Assembly (NCBI GenBank): GCA_024636155.1 | Contig: JAGXHM010000135.1 | Location: 1 to 64,000 of the forward strand | DNA from: Deltaproteobacteria bacterium | GTDB taxonomy: Bacteria; Desulfobacterota; Desulfuromonadia; Desulfuromonadales; BM103 | DNA length: 64,000 nt | Reading direction: 5' to 3' | Position numbers and translations under genes: made by a program | In this document: positions 9,643-18,664 of the stretch, piece by piece | How the letters are laid out: each line of letters opens with the position of its first letter | How positions within the stretch are numbered: the stretch's first letter is position 1 | The notes under the pieces: generated by a model | What the model was told of the DNA's origin: nothing | Seen by the model: the letters and a program-made list of their open reading frames with translations, nothing else | Databases searched by the model: none

Positions 9643-11127
9643 ATGAGATTTGATGGTTATGATACAGAGGGTTTCTACGACGAAGTATTTGACTCACAAG
9701 GCAAGCCGCGTCCAGGCGCTGACCTCCTGATCCAGAGGGTCAATGCCTTGCCGGAATCGGAGCTGCAACGGCGCCAGAAAGCTGCCGAGAGAGCACTCCT
9801 GAATCTGGGGATCACTTTTAATGTGTATGGCAGTGAAGCACAAACGGAAAAAATTTTCCCTTTCGATATTGTGCCGCGGATTGTTCAGGCCAAAGAGTGG
9901 GAGATCATTGAGCGGGGGCTGAAACAGCGGATCAAGGCCCTGAACAGCTTTATCGATGATGTTTATAACGATCAGAATATTCTCAAGGACGGTATTGTGC
10001 CTGCCGAACTGGTTCTTTCTGCGGACGGTTTTCGCAAGCCCTGTATCGGCTTAAAACCTCCCGGCGGCATCTGGTGCCACATTACCGGGACCGATCTGGT
10101 CCGGGGCGGGGATGGCGAATACTATGTCCTCGAAGACAATTTGCGCTGTCCGTCGGGCGTGTCCTATGTCCTGGAAAATCGGATGCTGATGAAACGGACC
10201 TTCCCGATGGTCTTTGATGCCTGCAGTGTTCAGCCGGTCACCGACTACCCCAGTCGCCTGCTCGATATGCTGCAGGGACTGGCGAACCCGGGGGTTCGGA
10301 TACCGAACGTTGTGGTCTGGACGCCGGGAATTTACAACTCGGCCTATTTCGAGCACAGCTTCCTGTCCCAGCAGATGGGGGTCCCGCTGGTTGAGGGGGG
10401 CGATCTGGTGGTTAAAGACGGCGAAGTCATGATGAGGACGACGAAGGGGTTGGAGCGGGTGGACGTCATCTACCGAAGAATAGATGATGATTTCATGGAC
10501 CCCACAACCTTCCGTGCCGATTCGATGCTTGGCGTTCCGGGCCTGATGAAGGCCTACAGCGCAGGAAAAGTGGCTCTGGCCAATGCCCCCGGAACCGGAG
10601 TTGCCGACGATAAAGCGGTTTACGCTTATGTTCCTGAAATCATTCGCTATTATCTTGACGAAGAGCCGATCATCAACAATGTTCCCACCTACGCCTGTTG
10701 GCGTGAAGACGACCGGCAGTATGTGCTAGAGAATCTCGACAAGCTGGTGGTCAAGGCTGTCAACGAATCGGGTGGCTACGGCATGCTGGTCGGCCCCCAT
10801 TCCACCGTTGCCGAGCAAGAAGAATTTGCCAAGCGCATCAAAGCCAACCCTCGCACCTATATCGCGCAACCGACTCTCGCACTATCTCGAGTGCCGGTAC
10901 TGGTTGATGATCACTTCGAGGGGCGCCACGTCGACCTGCGTCCATATATCCTCTACGGAGCAAAAAGCACCTACGTTCTGCCCGGTGGATTAACCAGGGT
11001 TGCGTTGAAGAAAGGTTCTTTGGTCGTCAACTCCTCACAGGGAGGAGGGAGTAAGGACACCTGGGTCCTTAATGCTGAAGGTGGCCCCTCTCCTGAATCT
11101 GCGCTGCAAAAAGAGGAGGGATTATAA
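9643..11127 (+). CDS. Circularly permuted type 2 ATP-grasp protein
   Basis: [47 protein letters not shown] and [23 protein letters not shown] at 9643 preceded by AAGGAG. Confidence 0.92.
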   Translation: MRFDGYDTEGFYDEVFDSQGKPRPGADLLIQRVNALPESELQRRQKAAERALLNLGITFNVYGSEAQTEKIFPFDIVPRIVQAKEWEIIERGLKQRIKALNSFIDDVYNDQNILKDGIVPAELVLSADGFRKPCIGLKPPGGIWCHITGTDLVRGGDGEYYVLEDNLRCPSGVSYVLENRMLMKRTFPMVFDACSVQPVTDYPSRLLDMLQGLANPGVRIPNVVVWTPGIYNSAYFEHSFLSQQMGVPLVEGGDLVVKDGEVMMRTTKGLERVDVIYRRIDDDFMDPTTFRADSMLGVPGLMKAYSAGKVALANAPGTGVADDKAVYAYVPEIIRYYLDEEPIINNVPTYACWREDDRQYVLENLDKLVVKAVNESGGYGMLVGPHSTVAEQEEFAKRIKANPRTYIAQPTLALSRVPVLVDDHFEGRHVDLRPYILYGAKSTYVLPGGLTRVALKKGSLVVNSSQGGGSKDTWVLNAEGGPSPESALQKEEGL

Positions 11128-12104
11128 TGCTGAGTCGTGTCGCCAACTCTATCTACTGGCTGAATCGCTATATTGAACGTGCTGAGAATGTTGCCCGTTT
11201 TATTGATGCCAACTACGACATGACCCTGGACATTCCTGACAGTGCCAGCGATCAGTGGCAACCGCTCATCAATACCACCGGAGACCACGAACTGTTCGCA
11301 AAACTGTATGGTGAGGCCAATCGGGAAAACGCTATAGAATTTCTGGTTTTCGATCGCGACAACCCCAACTCGATCCACTCTTGCGTCCGTGCGGCACGGG
11401 AAAATGCCCGTTCTGTCCGGGAATATATCAGCTCAGAAATGTGGGAGCAGCTCAACACCTTTTACCTGATGATCAATACTGCGGCAAAAGAGGAATCGAT
11501 GGACCTGCCTCACCAGTTTTTTGTCGATATCATGACGGCGAGTCATGCCTTTATCGGCATCACAGACTCGACCATGAACCACGGTGAAGGTTGGCATTTC
11601 GGCAGAATGGGCCGCATGCTGGAGCGTGCAGACAAAACCTCCAGGCTCCTTGACGTCAAATATTTTATTCTGCTGCCATCGGTCGACTACATCGGTAGCC
11701 CTTACGACAACATCCTCTGGGGGGCACTGTTGCGCTCGGCCAGTGCTTTCGAGATGTACCGCAAACGGCACGGCCGGATTGACCCGAAGAAGATTGTCGA
11801 TTTCCTCCTGCTCGATGCAAACTTTCCCCGCGCTGTTCACTACTGTATTGTGACGGCAATGATCTCAATGAACAACATCACCGGAAGCCCGCGAGGAACC
11901 TTTGCCAACAAAGCCGAACAAAGCTTGGGGAGATTGCTTTCTGAGTTTAATTTCGCTTCTCTGGAAGATATTTTTGAGCACGGGCTACACGAATATCTCG
12001 ATAGTACGCAGACTCGAATCAACGCCCTTGGCGCTGCTGTGCAAACAGAGTTTTTCAGCCCTCAAGATATCGATTCCACAACTGAGTCAAGAACCTTAGA
12101 GTGA
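11127..12104 (+). CDS. Alpha-E domain-containing protein
   Basis: [35 protein letters not shown] is the alpha-E family N-terminus; immediately follows the ATP-grasp gene. Confidence 0.92.
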   Translation: MLSRVANSIYWLNRYIERAENVARFIDANYDMTLDIPDSASDQWQPLINTTGDHELFAKLYGEANRENAIEFLVFDRDNPNSIHSCVRAARENARSVREYISSEMWEQLNTFYLMINTAAKEESMDLPHQFFVDIMTASHAFIGITDSTMNHGEGWHFGRMGRMLERADKTSRLLDVKYFILLPSVDYIGSPYDNILWGALLRSASAFEMYRKRHGRIDPKKIVDFLLLDANFPRAVHYCIVTAMISMNNITGSPRGTFANKAEQSLGRLLSEFNFASLEDIFEHGLHEYLDSTQTRINALGAAVQTEFFSPQDIDSTTESRTLE

Positions 12105-12116
12105 TGTGTCGCATGA

Positions 12117-12938
12117 ATGACGACAGGATTTCTACCTATGACATGGATTAAAGCGACATGTAATATCAATTTTCAGATGGTTGCATATACGCCTTTGGTT
12201 TTGATATTACGTCCTCGCAGCGGCTCGCAACAATGGGTCGCCCGCGAGTCTTACACGCTATCTCCTCACGTTCCCGTCGTGGAATATACTGATGGTTATG
12301 GCAACCTCTGCCAACGTCTGGTCGCACCTGAGGGGACATTCTCAATTCACACCTCGGCTGAAGTCATGACTGCAGATGAGTTTGACACCGCTCCGGGAGC
12401 CTGCTTTGTTGAAATTCAGAACCTGCCGGAATCAGTCCTCGCCTATTTACTTCCAAGCCGGTATTGCGAATCGGACCGCTTTGGGGATCTCGCGCGGGAC
12501 ATCGTAGCCGGAGCACAACCAGGTTACGACCAGGTCGCAAACATCGACAGTTGGGTACGCAGCTCCATCCGCTACACACCCGGCTCGAGTCCTTTCCCAA
12601 TCTCGGCCACAGAGGTCAATATGCGTGGCGAGGGCGTATGCCGCGACCTGGCTCATGTTGGTGTTGCACTCTGCCGCAGCATCAGCATCCCTGCCCGACT
12701 GGTTGTCGGCTACCTTTACGGCCTGCAACCTATGGATCTGCACGCATGGTTCGAGGCTTATGTTGGCGGTCGTTGGTATACCTTCGACCCCACACAAAAC
12801 CAAATACAGGGTGGCAGAATCGCGATCGCCTATGGACGCGACGCAGCTGACGTATCGATATTCCATCAATTTGGCGCGGGAGATATTTTATCCAGTTTGG
12901 AGGTCAGTGTTGAGTTGCTCTCTGGTGCCCCGGGCTAA
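12117..12938 (+). CDS. Transglutaminase family protein
   Basis: [57 protein letters not shown]; alternative start at 12138. Confidence 0.92.
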   Translation: MTTGFLPMTWIKATCNINFQMVAYTPLVLILRPRSGSQQWVARESYTLSPHVPVVEYTDGYGNLCQRLVAPEGTFSIHTSAEVMTADEFDTAPGACFVEIQNLPESVLAYLLPSRYCESDRFGDLARDIVAGAQPGYDQVANIDSWVRSSIRYTPGSSPFPISATEVNMRGEGVCRDLAHVGVALCRSISIPARLVVGYLYGLQPMDLHAWFEAYVGGRWYTFDPTQNQIQGGRIAIAYGRDAADVSIFHQFGAGDILSSLEVSVELLSGAPG

Positions 12939-13005
12939 AGCATAACTCGTCTGCACCTATCATCCCCTCTCCGATTCGTCCCGGGAAGACCAAGACCAAA
13001 GGAAG

Positions 13006-13646
13006 AGATTGTCAGCCGTTCCACTCACGGCATCGATATCCACACCGGATCGAACTACCGTAGCAACTTGCCACATATCCGCACATCGATCGACAACGAG
13101 GAAAACCTTCGTTTGGCCAAGGCCTTTGGCGCTCCGATGATCATCCATTCTGCAATCCGCGATGGCTCCCTCCGTGAGGCCGTCAGCGAGCATGGTTTAC
13201 CGGTTTTGCTCTATGAGGCCGGCGAAGCCCTGTACTTCAACGAAAAGGCGATTCGCTCTGGCATCCGTGGGATACTCAACGTGATGCGGGCTATCGGCAT
13301 GTTGCCAAAAAACCGCCGAACAGGGGCAAGGGAACCCGTTGTTTCCAATAAAACAAGTTGGGTCAGGGCTCCCATGAGTGGAGTTTTCTTCAAGCGGGTG
13401 TCACTTGGTAATTTGGTGCGCAAGGGTACATTGCTTGGGATTATCAATGATCCTTTGGGTGATGAGAGCGAAGCCATTTTGGCACCTTTTACCGGTGTTG
13501 TCATAGGTCAGTTGACCCTTCCTTTGGTTCATGAAGGCGATGCGCTTGTTAACCTTGCGCAAGTGGACGATTTGGATGAAGCAGAAGATGTCCTTGATGA
13601 TTATGCCTCTTCACTGACGGAAGAGGACTTCGGACTGGAACGTTAA
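13006..13646 (+). pseudogene. 5'-truncated succinylglutamate desuccinylase/aspartoacylase (AstE-like) gene remnant
   Basis: Readable family sequence begins EEIVSRSTHGIDIHTGSNYRSNLPHIRTSIDNEENLRLAKAFGAPMIIHS... and runs to the stop at 13646; the N-terminal catalytic-domain start is missing upstream; only a TTG (13068) is available. Confidence 0.55.
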
Positions 13647-13887
13647 TTTTCAACACGTCCTTTTTTGTAACAATCCAACAAGATCAAGATTGCCGTAGAT
13701 CAGTAGCGGAACGCAGGGTACAAATCTAAAAATTCAAGCGAATTTCTCATCAATTTCATATCTTGCCTGTTCCCTGCATCATTCCTTTTTACCGCAAATA
13801 CTCTTGTGATTTCCGGGACATCATGCTAAAAACGCCTTATTAACTGATTAGTTATGCAGGGTTCAAAATGGTCCAAGTTCGTCACTG

Positions 13888-13938
13888 CTCCTGCTTCGAG
13901 AACAGAAGGTGCTGGTTCAAATTCAGTCATCCCGACCA
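13888..13938 (+). pseudogene. Decayed tRNA-Pro 3' half
   Basis: CTCCTGCTTCGAGAACAGAAGGTGCTGGTTCAAATTCAGTCATCCCGACCA: anticodon-loop-like TTCGAGA, T-arm GGTTCAAATTC and acceptor/CCA end CATCCCGACCA, without a matching 5' half. Confidence 0.5.
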
Positions 13939-13992
13939 ACTTTCATTCGAAATCTGCCAACGGTTGGTTGCTTTTGTCTTTTTGAGATCACT

Positions 13993-14589
13993 ATGGATAA
14001 ACTGCTTTTTATTATTATTCTGATCAGCATTTACCTGATCGCTGCCATTCCGACCGGTATCGTTATCTCCCGCCTGATGGGTAGCGAAGACATTCGCGAA
14101 AAAGGCAGTGGCAATATCGGCGCGAGCAATGTCTACCGGGTAGCTGGCAAACTGGCCGGAATTCTGACCCTCATCGGTGACACTTTGAAAGGTTTTCTAC
14201 CACTACTGGCTTACAAGACCTTGCTGTCTCCAACTCCCGCGCAACTCGGCGTTGCCTGTATCATCGCCATCATTGGTCATTGCTACCCGGTCTACCTGAA
14301 ATTCAAGGGCGGCAAAGGGGTCGCCACTGCTCTTGGTATTTTCCTGGTTCTCTCACCGCAAGCAGTCCTCGGTGCCTTGATTGTTTTCGTGCTGGCGGTC
14401 GCTACAACCCGTTTCATCTCCCTCGGCTCAGTATTAGCGGCGATGTCCGCACCCTTGTTAATCCTGATGCTGAACCACCCGCAACCAATTTTTCTGGCAA
14501 CCCTTTTTATTGCCATGCTGGTAATTTGGCGCCATCGAGCAAATATCCGCCGTCTGCTGGATGGAACGGAAAGCCGCTTCAAGGCGTAA
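13993..14589 (+). CDS. plsY: Glycerol-3-phosphate acyltransferase PlsY
   Basis: IPTGIVISRLMGSEDIREKGSGNIGASNVYRVAGKLAG and KFKGGKGVATALGIFL motifs. Confidence 0.95.
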   Translation: MDKLLFIIILISIYLIAAIPTGIVISRLMGSEDIREKGSGNIGASNVYRVAGKLAGILTLIGDTLKGFLPLLAYKTLLSPTPAQLGVACIIAIIGHCYPVYLKFKGGKGVATALGIFLVLSPQAVLGALIVFVLAVATTRFISLGSVLAAMSAPLLILMLNHPQPIFLATLFIAMLVIWRHRANIRRLLDGTESRFKA

Positions 14590-14694
14590 CGGCCTCTTCC
14601 GAGGCATCAAGCAGACTCCTGATCTTGACTTTTCCTGAGAACCCTCAAACAGTAGCCTGATATTTCACCGACGCTCTTTTTGGAGTATTCCTTA

Positions 14695-15699
14695 ATGACT
14701 TTGCACCTCAGGAAACTGGCCCTGATCCTCTTTGTTCTGATCGCCATCCTCCTGTTGTGTATAGGACTCTGGCTACAGAACTTTGTCTCAACGGCGATCA
14801 CACCGACAGAACCACAAACGATTGAAATCAAATCCGGTAGCTCTTTCATCCGCGTTGCCAACCAGCTTCAACAATCTGGAGTCATCAGTGATGCCAGACG
14901 CTTCACCCTCTTGGCCCGTTGGCGAAAAGCGACAGGGCAGATACATACCGGCGAATACCTCTTCGCAGACTCGGCCAAGCCAGATGACATTCTCACGCGC
15001 TTGGTCGCTGGCGATATCCGCAAGTTTCAGGTCACCATTCCCGAAGGTTTTAATCTCAAGGAGATTGCAGCACGCCTTGAGAAAACCGACATCGGCTCTG
15101 CCGAGGAATTTCTCTCACTGTGCAACGACAGTGGTTTCTTGAAAGACCAGGGCATCGAGGCAGATTCCCTTGAGGGCTATCTGTTTCCAGAGACCTATAC
15201 CTACACGTCTTCAACAACAGCAAAACAATTGCTGAGTGCCATGGTGGCTCAGTTACACACACAACTAACTCCAGAATTGCTTGCAGGTGCCAAGAGCCTG
15301 AATCTCAATCGCCATCAGCTGCTCACTCTGGCGTCGATCATTCAGAAAGAAGCGGGGAATGTCATGGAAATGCCCTTGATTTCAGCCGTCTTTCATAACC
15401 GACTGAAACTTGGAATTGCTTTGCAGGCAGACCCGACTGTGATTTATGGCATTGCTGATTTCGATGGCAACCTTACCCGCAAACATCTGGAGACTCCGAC
15501 CCCTTACAACACCTACCGGAAAAGGGGACTACCGATAGGACCTATTGCCAGCCCGGGACATTTCGCCCTCCATGCGACGGTCAACCCGGCTATCAGCAAG
15601 GATCTGTATTTTGTAGCACGGGGTGACGGCACTCACGAGTTCAGTTCGACTTTGAAAGATCACAACCGCGCGGTGCGACGTTATCAACTACGTCGCTGA
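14695..15699 (+). CDS. mltG: Endolytic transglycosylase MltG
   Basis: LASIIQKEAGNVMEMPLISAVFHNRLKLGIALQADPTVIYG...PYNTYRKRGLPIGPIASPG is the YceG/MltG signature. Confidence 0.95.
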   Translation: MTLHLRKLALILFVLIAILLLCIGLWLQNFVSTAITPTEPQTIEIKSGSSFIRVANQLQQSGVISDARRFTLLARWRKATGQIHTGEYLFADSAKPDDILTRLVAGDIRKFQVTIPEGFNLKEIAARLEKTDIGSAEEFLSLCNDSGFLKDQGIEADSLEGYLFPETYTYTSSTTAKQLLSAMVAQLHTQLTPELLAGAKSLNLNRHQLLTLASIIQKEAGNVMEMPLISAVFHNRLKLGIALQADPTVIYGIADFDGNLTRKHLETPTPYNTYRKRGLPIGPIASPGHFALHATVNPAISKDLYFVARGDGTHEFSSTLKDHNRAVRRYQLRR

Positions 15700-15725
15700 A
15701 TCGTCGACAGAGGAAGGCACCAGGC

Positions 15726-17693
15726 ATGGCAAAGCGCATCCTGCTGACTGAAGGAAATCAGCAACTGGCGGTGGCGATTGGCGAACGACTCAAGCAACAG
15801 GGGTTTGACGTCGAGTACGCGAATGACGGCATAACGGCCTTGCGGGCGATTGCTGCCGAGCCACCAGACCTGCTTCTGCTAGAGCTCAAGCTGACCGGTC
15901 TGCACGGCATTGAGCTGATACAAAAATTACGTCAAAGCCCACGCACCAGTAAACTACCAGTCATCGTCCTGACCGGTTTCTATAAAGGTGAAAAGTTTCA
16001 GACTGCCGCCAAGGCGCTCGGCATCCACCATTATCTGGAAAAACCTCTTAAAGTCTCCAGCCTAATGGCCGCAATCCAGCAGACACTCAGCCCGGCAACT
16101 TCGACAACGACAGTATCGACTGGTGAAACCCGCCCTTTTGCACAGCAGCTGCGCACAGCTTTTCTGAAAAATTTTTCCGGACTGCTGACGTTGAAGTATC
16201 CAGACACTGTGCGTCTGCTGACATTTATCAATGGTGCTCCGGTTGCACTGCGCCCCGGCTTTGAGAGTCGTGACTTTGGTGACTTCCTCTGCAATCGAGG
16301 TCAGATCACCCTCGACGAATACAACTACTTTACGACCACGGCCGCTTATCGTCATGACAGCCTGGTCCAGATCGGCTGCCTGCAATATAGCGATCTTCTG
16401 CAAGCCGAAATGGACTACCTCAATCAGGAGCTGCTCTGTGCTTTCGGCAGTGGCCCTGCCCTTGCGAACTGGAAGGCTATAGCGGCGCCAGAGTTACTGC
16501 AACTGATCACGCTGAATGTTCCTCAACTTTTCTATGAGGGCTTTCACAAACACGCAAGGGAAACCGCTACACATCTTCAACAAACCTTCAAAGACAAGTT
16601 CCTTCTGCTCGACAACAACTACTATCGACATATAAATTTTCTGCGTCTCAACGAGGCTGAAAAGAATTTTGTGCAGAGGATAAATGGACGATGCAAACTG
16701 AGTGAATTGCTTAACAAGGATTTTGATTCCGGTCCACTCCTCCTGACTCTGACCAGCCTGAACATGGCACGGTTTGCTGCTGAGCCAACGCCATCTGCCG
16801 ACCCTGGCAATCTGCCATTGAGAACCCTCTTTAATGCTATCGAAGAAGAGATTGAAGTTGTCGTCGATGAATCACTGGAAAGCTTCGCCGATCTGGTTGA
16901 CGACGGCGAGGAAAGCACCGACACTTTTGTGGAGAGGGCCACGCTGGCCCACGCTGCACCTTCCCAATCTGACGACCTTCCTTTGGAGGTACGCCTGATC
17001 GCCAAGAGCCTGGAGGATAAAAGCCACTACGAGGTGTTCGGCATGAAACCTGGCAAATTCTCCATTGAGTTACTCAAGGAGCGTTACTTTGCCATCACAC
17101 GCAAATTCGGGCCAGAAGTGCTCATGCAACTCGGTGGCGAAGAAGCCGTTCTGGTTGAGGAGATCCTTTCAAAAGTAGCCACAGCGTATGACACCTTGAC
17201 TGATGTCGTCAAAAAAGAACGCTACGACGAGATGTTCGGCGCAAACAATATTGGCCTCGGCCACAAAGGGGATGATCACTTCCAGGCCCAGGTACAGGCT
17301 GAATCTGGCAAAGTGTTTCTGGAGATGGAAGAGTGGGACAATGCCGAGAAGGCTTTGCAGGAGGCGGTTAACGCTGAACCCAACAACGGCGACTACATGG
17401 CCAGTCTGGCCTGGTCGATCTATCGCAACCCCAAGTACTCAGGAAGTCAGGCAATGCTGAACAAAGCCAAACAGATGCTGAACAAATCGATCACCATGGA
17501 GCGCACCTCTCAGGCCTTTGCCTACAAGGGCTGGATGCTTCTCGAAGCAGGTCAGGAATCAATGGCTGAGGCGGAATTCAATAAAGCTCTGAAGCTGGAT
17601 GCGCGCCAGTCGATGGCCCGCAAAGGGTTACGAGCCTTCCAGGAGCAGCAGGAGCAGAAGAAGAAGGGGCTGTTCAAGAGGATGTTTCGATGA
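15726..17693 (+). CDS. Receiver-like / DnaJ-like / TPR multidomain protein
   Basis: N-terminal CheY-like fold (MAKRILLTEGNQQLAVAIGERLKQQGFDVEYANDG...), J-domain-like DKSHYEVFGMKPGKFSIELLKERYFAITRKFGPE...AYDTLTDVVKKERYDEMF, then TPR-like repeats. Confidence 0.75.
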   Translation: MAKRILLTEGNQQLAVAIGERLKQQGFDVEYANDGITALRAIAAEPPDLLLLELKLTGLHGIELIQKLRQSPRTSKLPVIVLTGFYKGEKFQTAAKALGIHHYLEKPLKVSSLMAAIQQTLSPATSTTTVSTGETRPFAQQLRTAFLKNFSGLLTLKYPDTVRLLTFINGAPVALRPGFESRDFGDFLCNRGQITLDEYNYFTTTAAYRHDSLVQIGCLQYSDLLQAEMDYLNQELLCAFGSGPALANWKAIAAPELLQLITLNVPQLFYEGFHKHARETATHLQQTFKDKFLLLDNNYYRHINFLRLNEAEKNFVQRINGRCKLSELLNKDFDSGPLLLTLTSLNMARFAAEPTPSADPGNLPLRTLFNAIEEEIEVVVDESLESFADLVDDGEESTDTFVERATLAHAAPSQSDDLPLEVRLIAKSLEDKSHYEVFGMKPGKFSIELLKERYFAITRKFGPEVLMQLGGEEAVLVEEILSKVATAYDTLTDVVKKERYDEMFGANNIGLGHKGDDHFQAQVQAESGKVFLEMEEWDNAEKALQEAVNAEPNNGDYMASLAWSIYRNPKYSGSQAMLNKAKQMLNKSITMERTSQAFAYKGWMLLEAGQESMAEAEFNKALKLDARQSMARKGLRAFQEQQEQKKKGLFKRMFR

Positions 17694-17694
17694 G

Positions 17695-17743
17695 AGCTGT
17701 AAGCTGTAAGCTGTAAGCTGTAAGCTGTAAGCTGTAAGCTGTA
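17695..17743 (+). repeat. Tandem heptamer repeat (AGCTGTA)x7
   Basis: Direct reading: seven uninterrupted AGCTGTA units immediately after the stop of the 15726-17693 gene. Confidence 0.97.
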
Positions 17744-17775
17744 AAACGCTGACCAAAGCACAGGAGAAAGTCAAA

Positions 17776-17819
17776 GAAAACGGAGCCTTGAATTCAATTC
17801 CAGACCCCGTTTCTGTTTA
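17776..17819 (+). terminator. Rho-independent-like terminator
   Basis: AAACGGAGCCTTGAATTCAATTCCAGACCCCGTTTCTGTTT stem with T-rich tail, downstream of 15726-17693. Confidence 0.55.
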
Positions 17820-17852
17820 ACCTTACAGCCATAAAGCTTATAGCTTATAGCA

Positions 17853-17879
17853 ATGTTCACGAGCTTCACTCGTGAACAT
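17853..17879 (-). terminator. Perfect 11-bp hairpin overlapping the end of the 17866-18531 gene
   Basis: ATGTTCACGAG-CTTCA-CTCGTGAACAT; one arm contains the C-terminal codons of the minus-strand ORF. Confidence 0.5.
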
Positions 17880-18531
17880 ACGCCCACTCTCCCACCTTTT
17901 CAAGCCACCCACCATGGCCTAAGGATGGGTAATTCTGTAACGGATAATAAAGGAATCGATCCCAGCGCAGCGGCCCCGTTGGCGTCTCCAGCACCAAAAC
18001 CCAAGGGTTGCCATGATAACGGCTCGTCGCCTGATCTCCTGACAAATATTCAAAATCTGGCAGTTCATCACCCTTGATTACATGGTCTGACGGGTAGTTC
18101 ACATCTACTTCTTTAAGGCTTTCCGGAGGATGTCCGAACTCGTTGTTATAAGCATGAATAGCTGCGACAAGGGGAGCGGCTTCCTGGGAGAGTCTCTCGA
18201 AACCCTGCAAACGAATTCTGTCCGCCAATTTAAGAGAGATCACACTCAAGATCACCATCAACCCGGCACCGATAAAAACCGCCATTGAGGCGCATCTGAT
18301 TTTGCTGGAAAAGAGGCCGAACAGGGACACGGCCATAATCACCATGCCGAACAAGCAAAGCCAGATCACTAACTCCTGACTGGGAAGCCCCCAATCGCCG
18401 TAGCCTGAAACCGACAGGTAACTGGAGCCGATGGTGTAGCTACAAAGCAACAAGCTGAACAGTCCAAATCCCGCAAGCGACAAAATCAACTTTGGACGAA
18501 ATCCTGTATTGCAATCGAGATCAAAAACCAT
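17866..18531 (-). CDS. Hypothetical membrane protein
   Basis: Several N-terminal hydrophobic segments followed by a soluble C-terminal domain; no family recognised. Confidence 0.6.
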   Translation of the reverse strand: MVFDLDCNTGFRPKLILSLAGFGLFSLLLCSYTIGSSYLSVSGYGDWGLPSQELVIWLCLFGMVIMAVSLFGLFSSKIRCASMAVFIGAGLMVILSVISLKLADRIRLQGFERLSQEAAPLVAAIHAYNNEFGHPPESLKEVDVNYPSDHVIKGDELPDFEYLSGDQATSRYHGNPWVLVLETPTGPLRWDRFLYYPLQNYPSLGHGGWLEKVGEWAYVHE

Positions 18532-18664
18532 AACTCCCCCAAACATTTACACCATTTAGTTAGTGAGTATTAATCATGCCCGGAGAGGAGGTCAACTTAT
18601 TTCTCATTACAAGCCGTATTAAGCTCAGGTAAATAGTCAAAAATGAGCAGGAGAACGAAGACCG

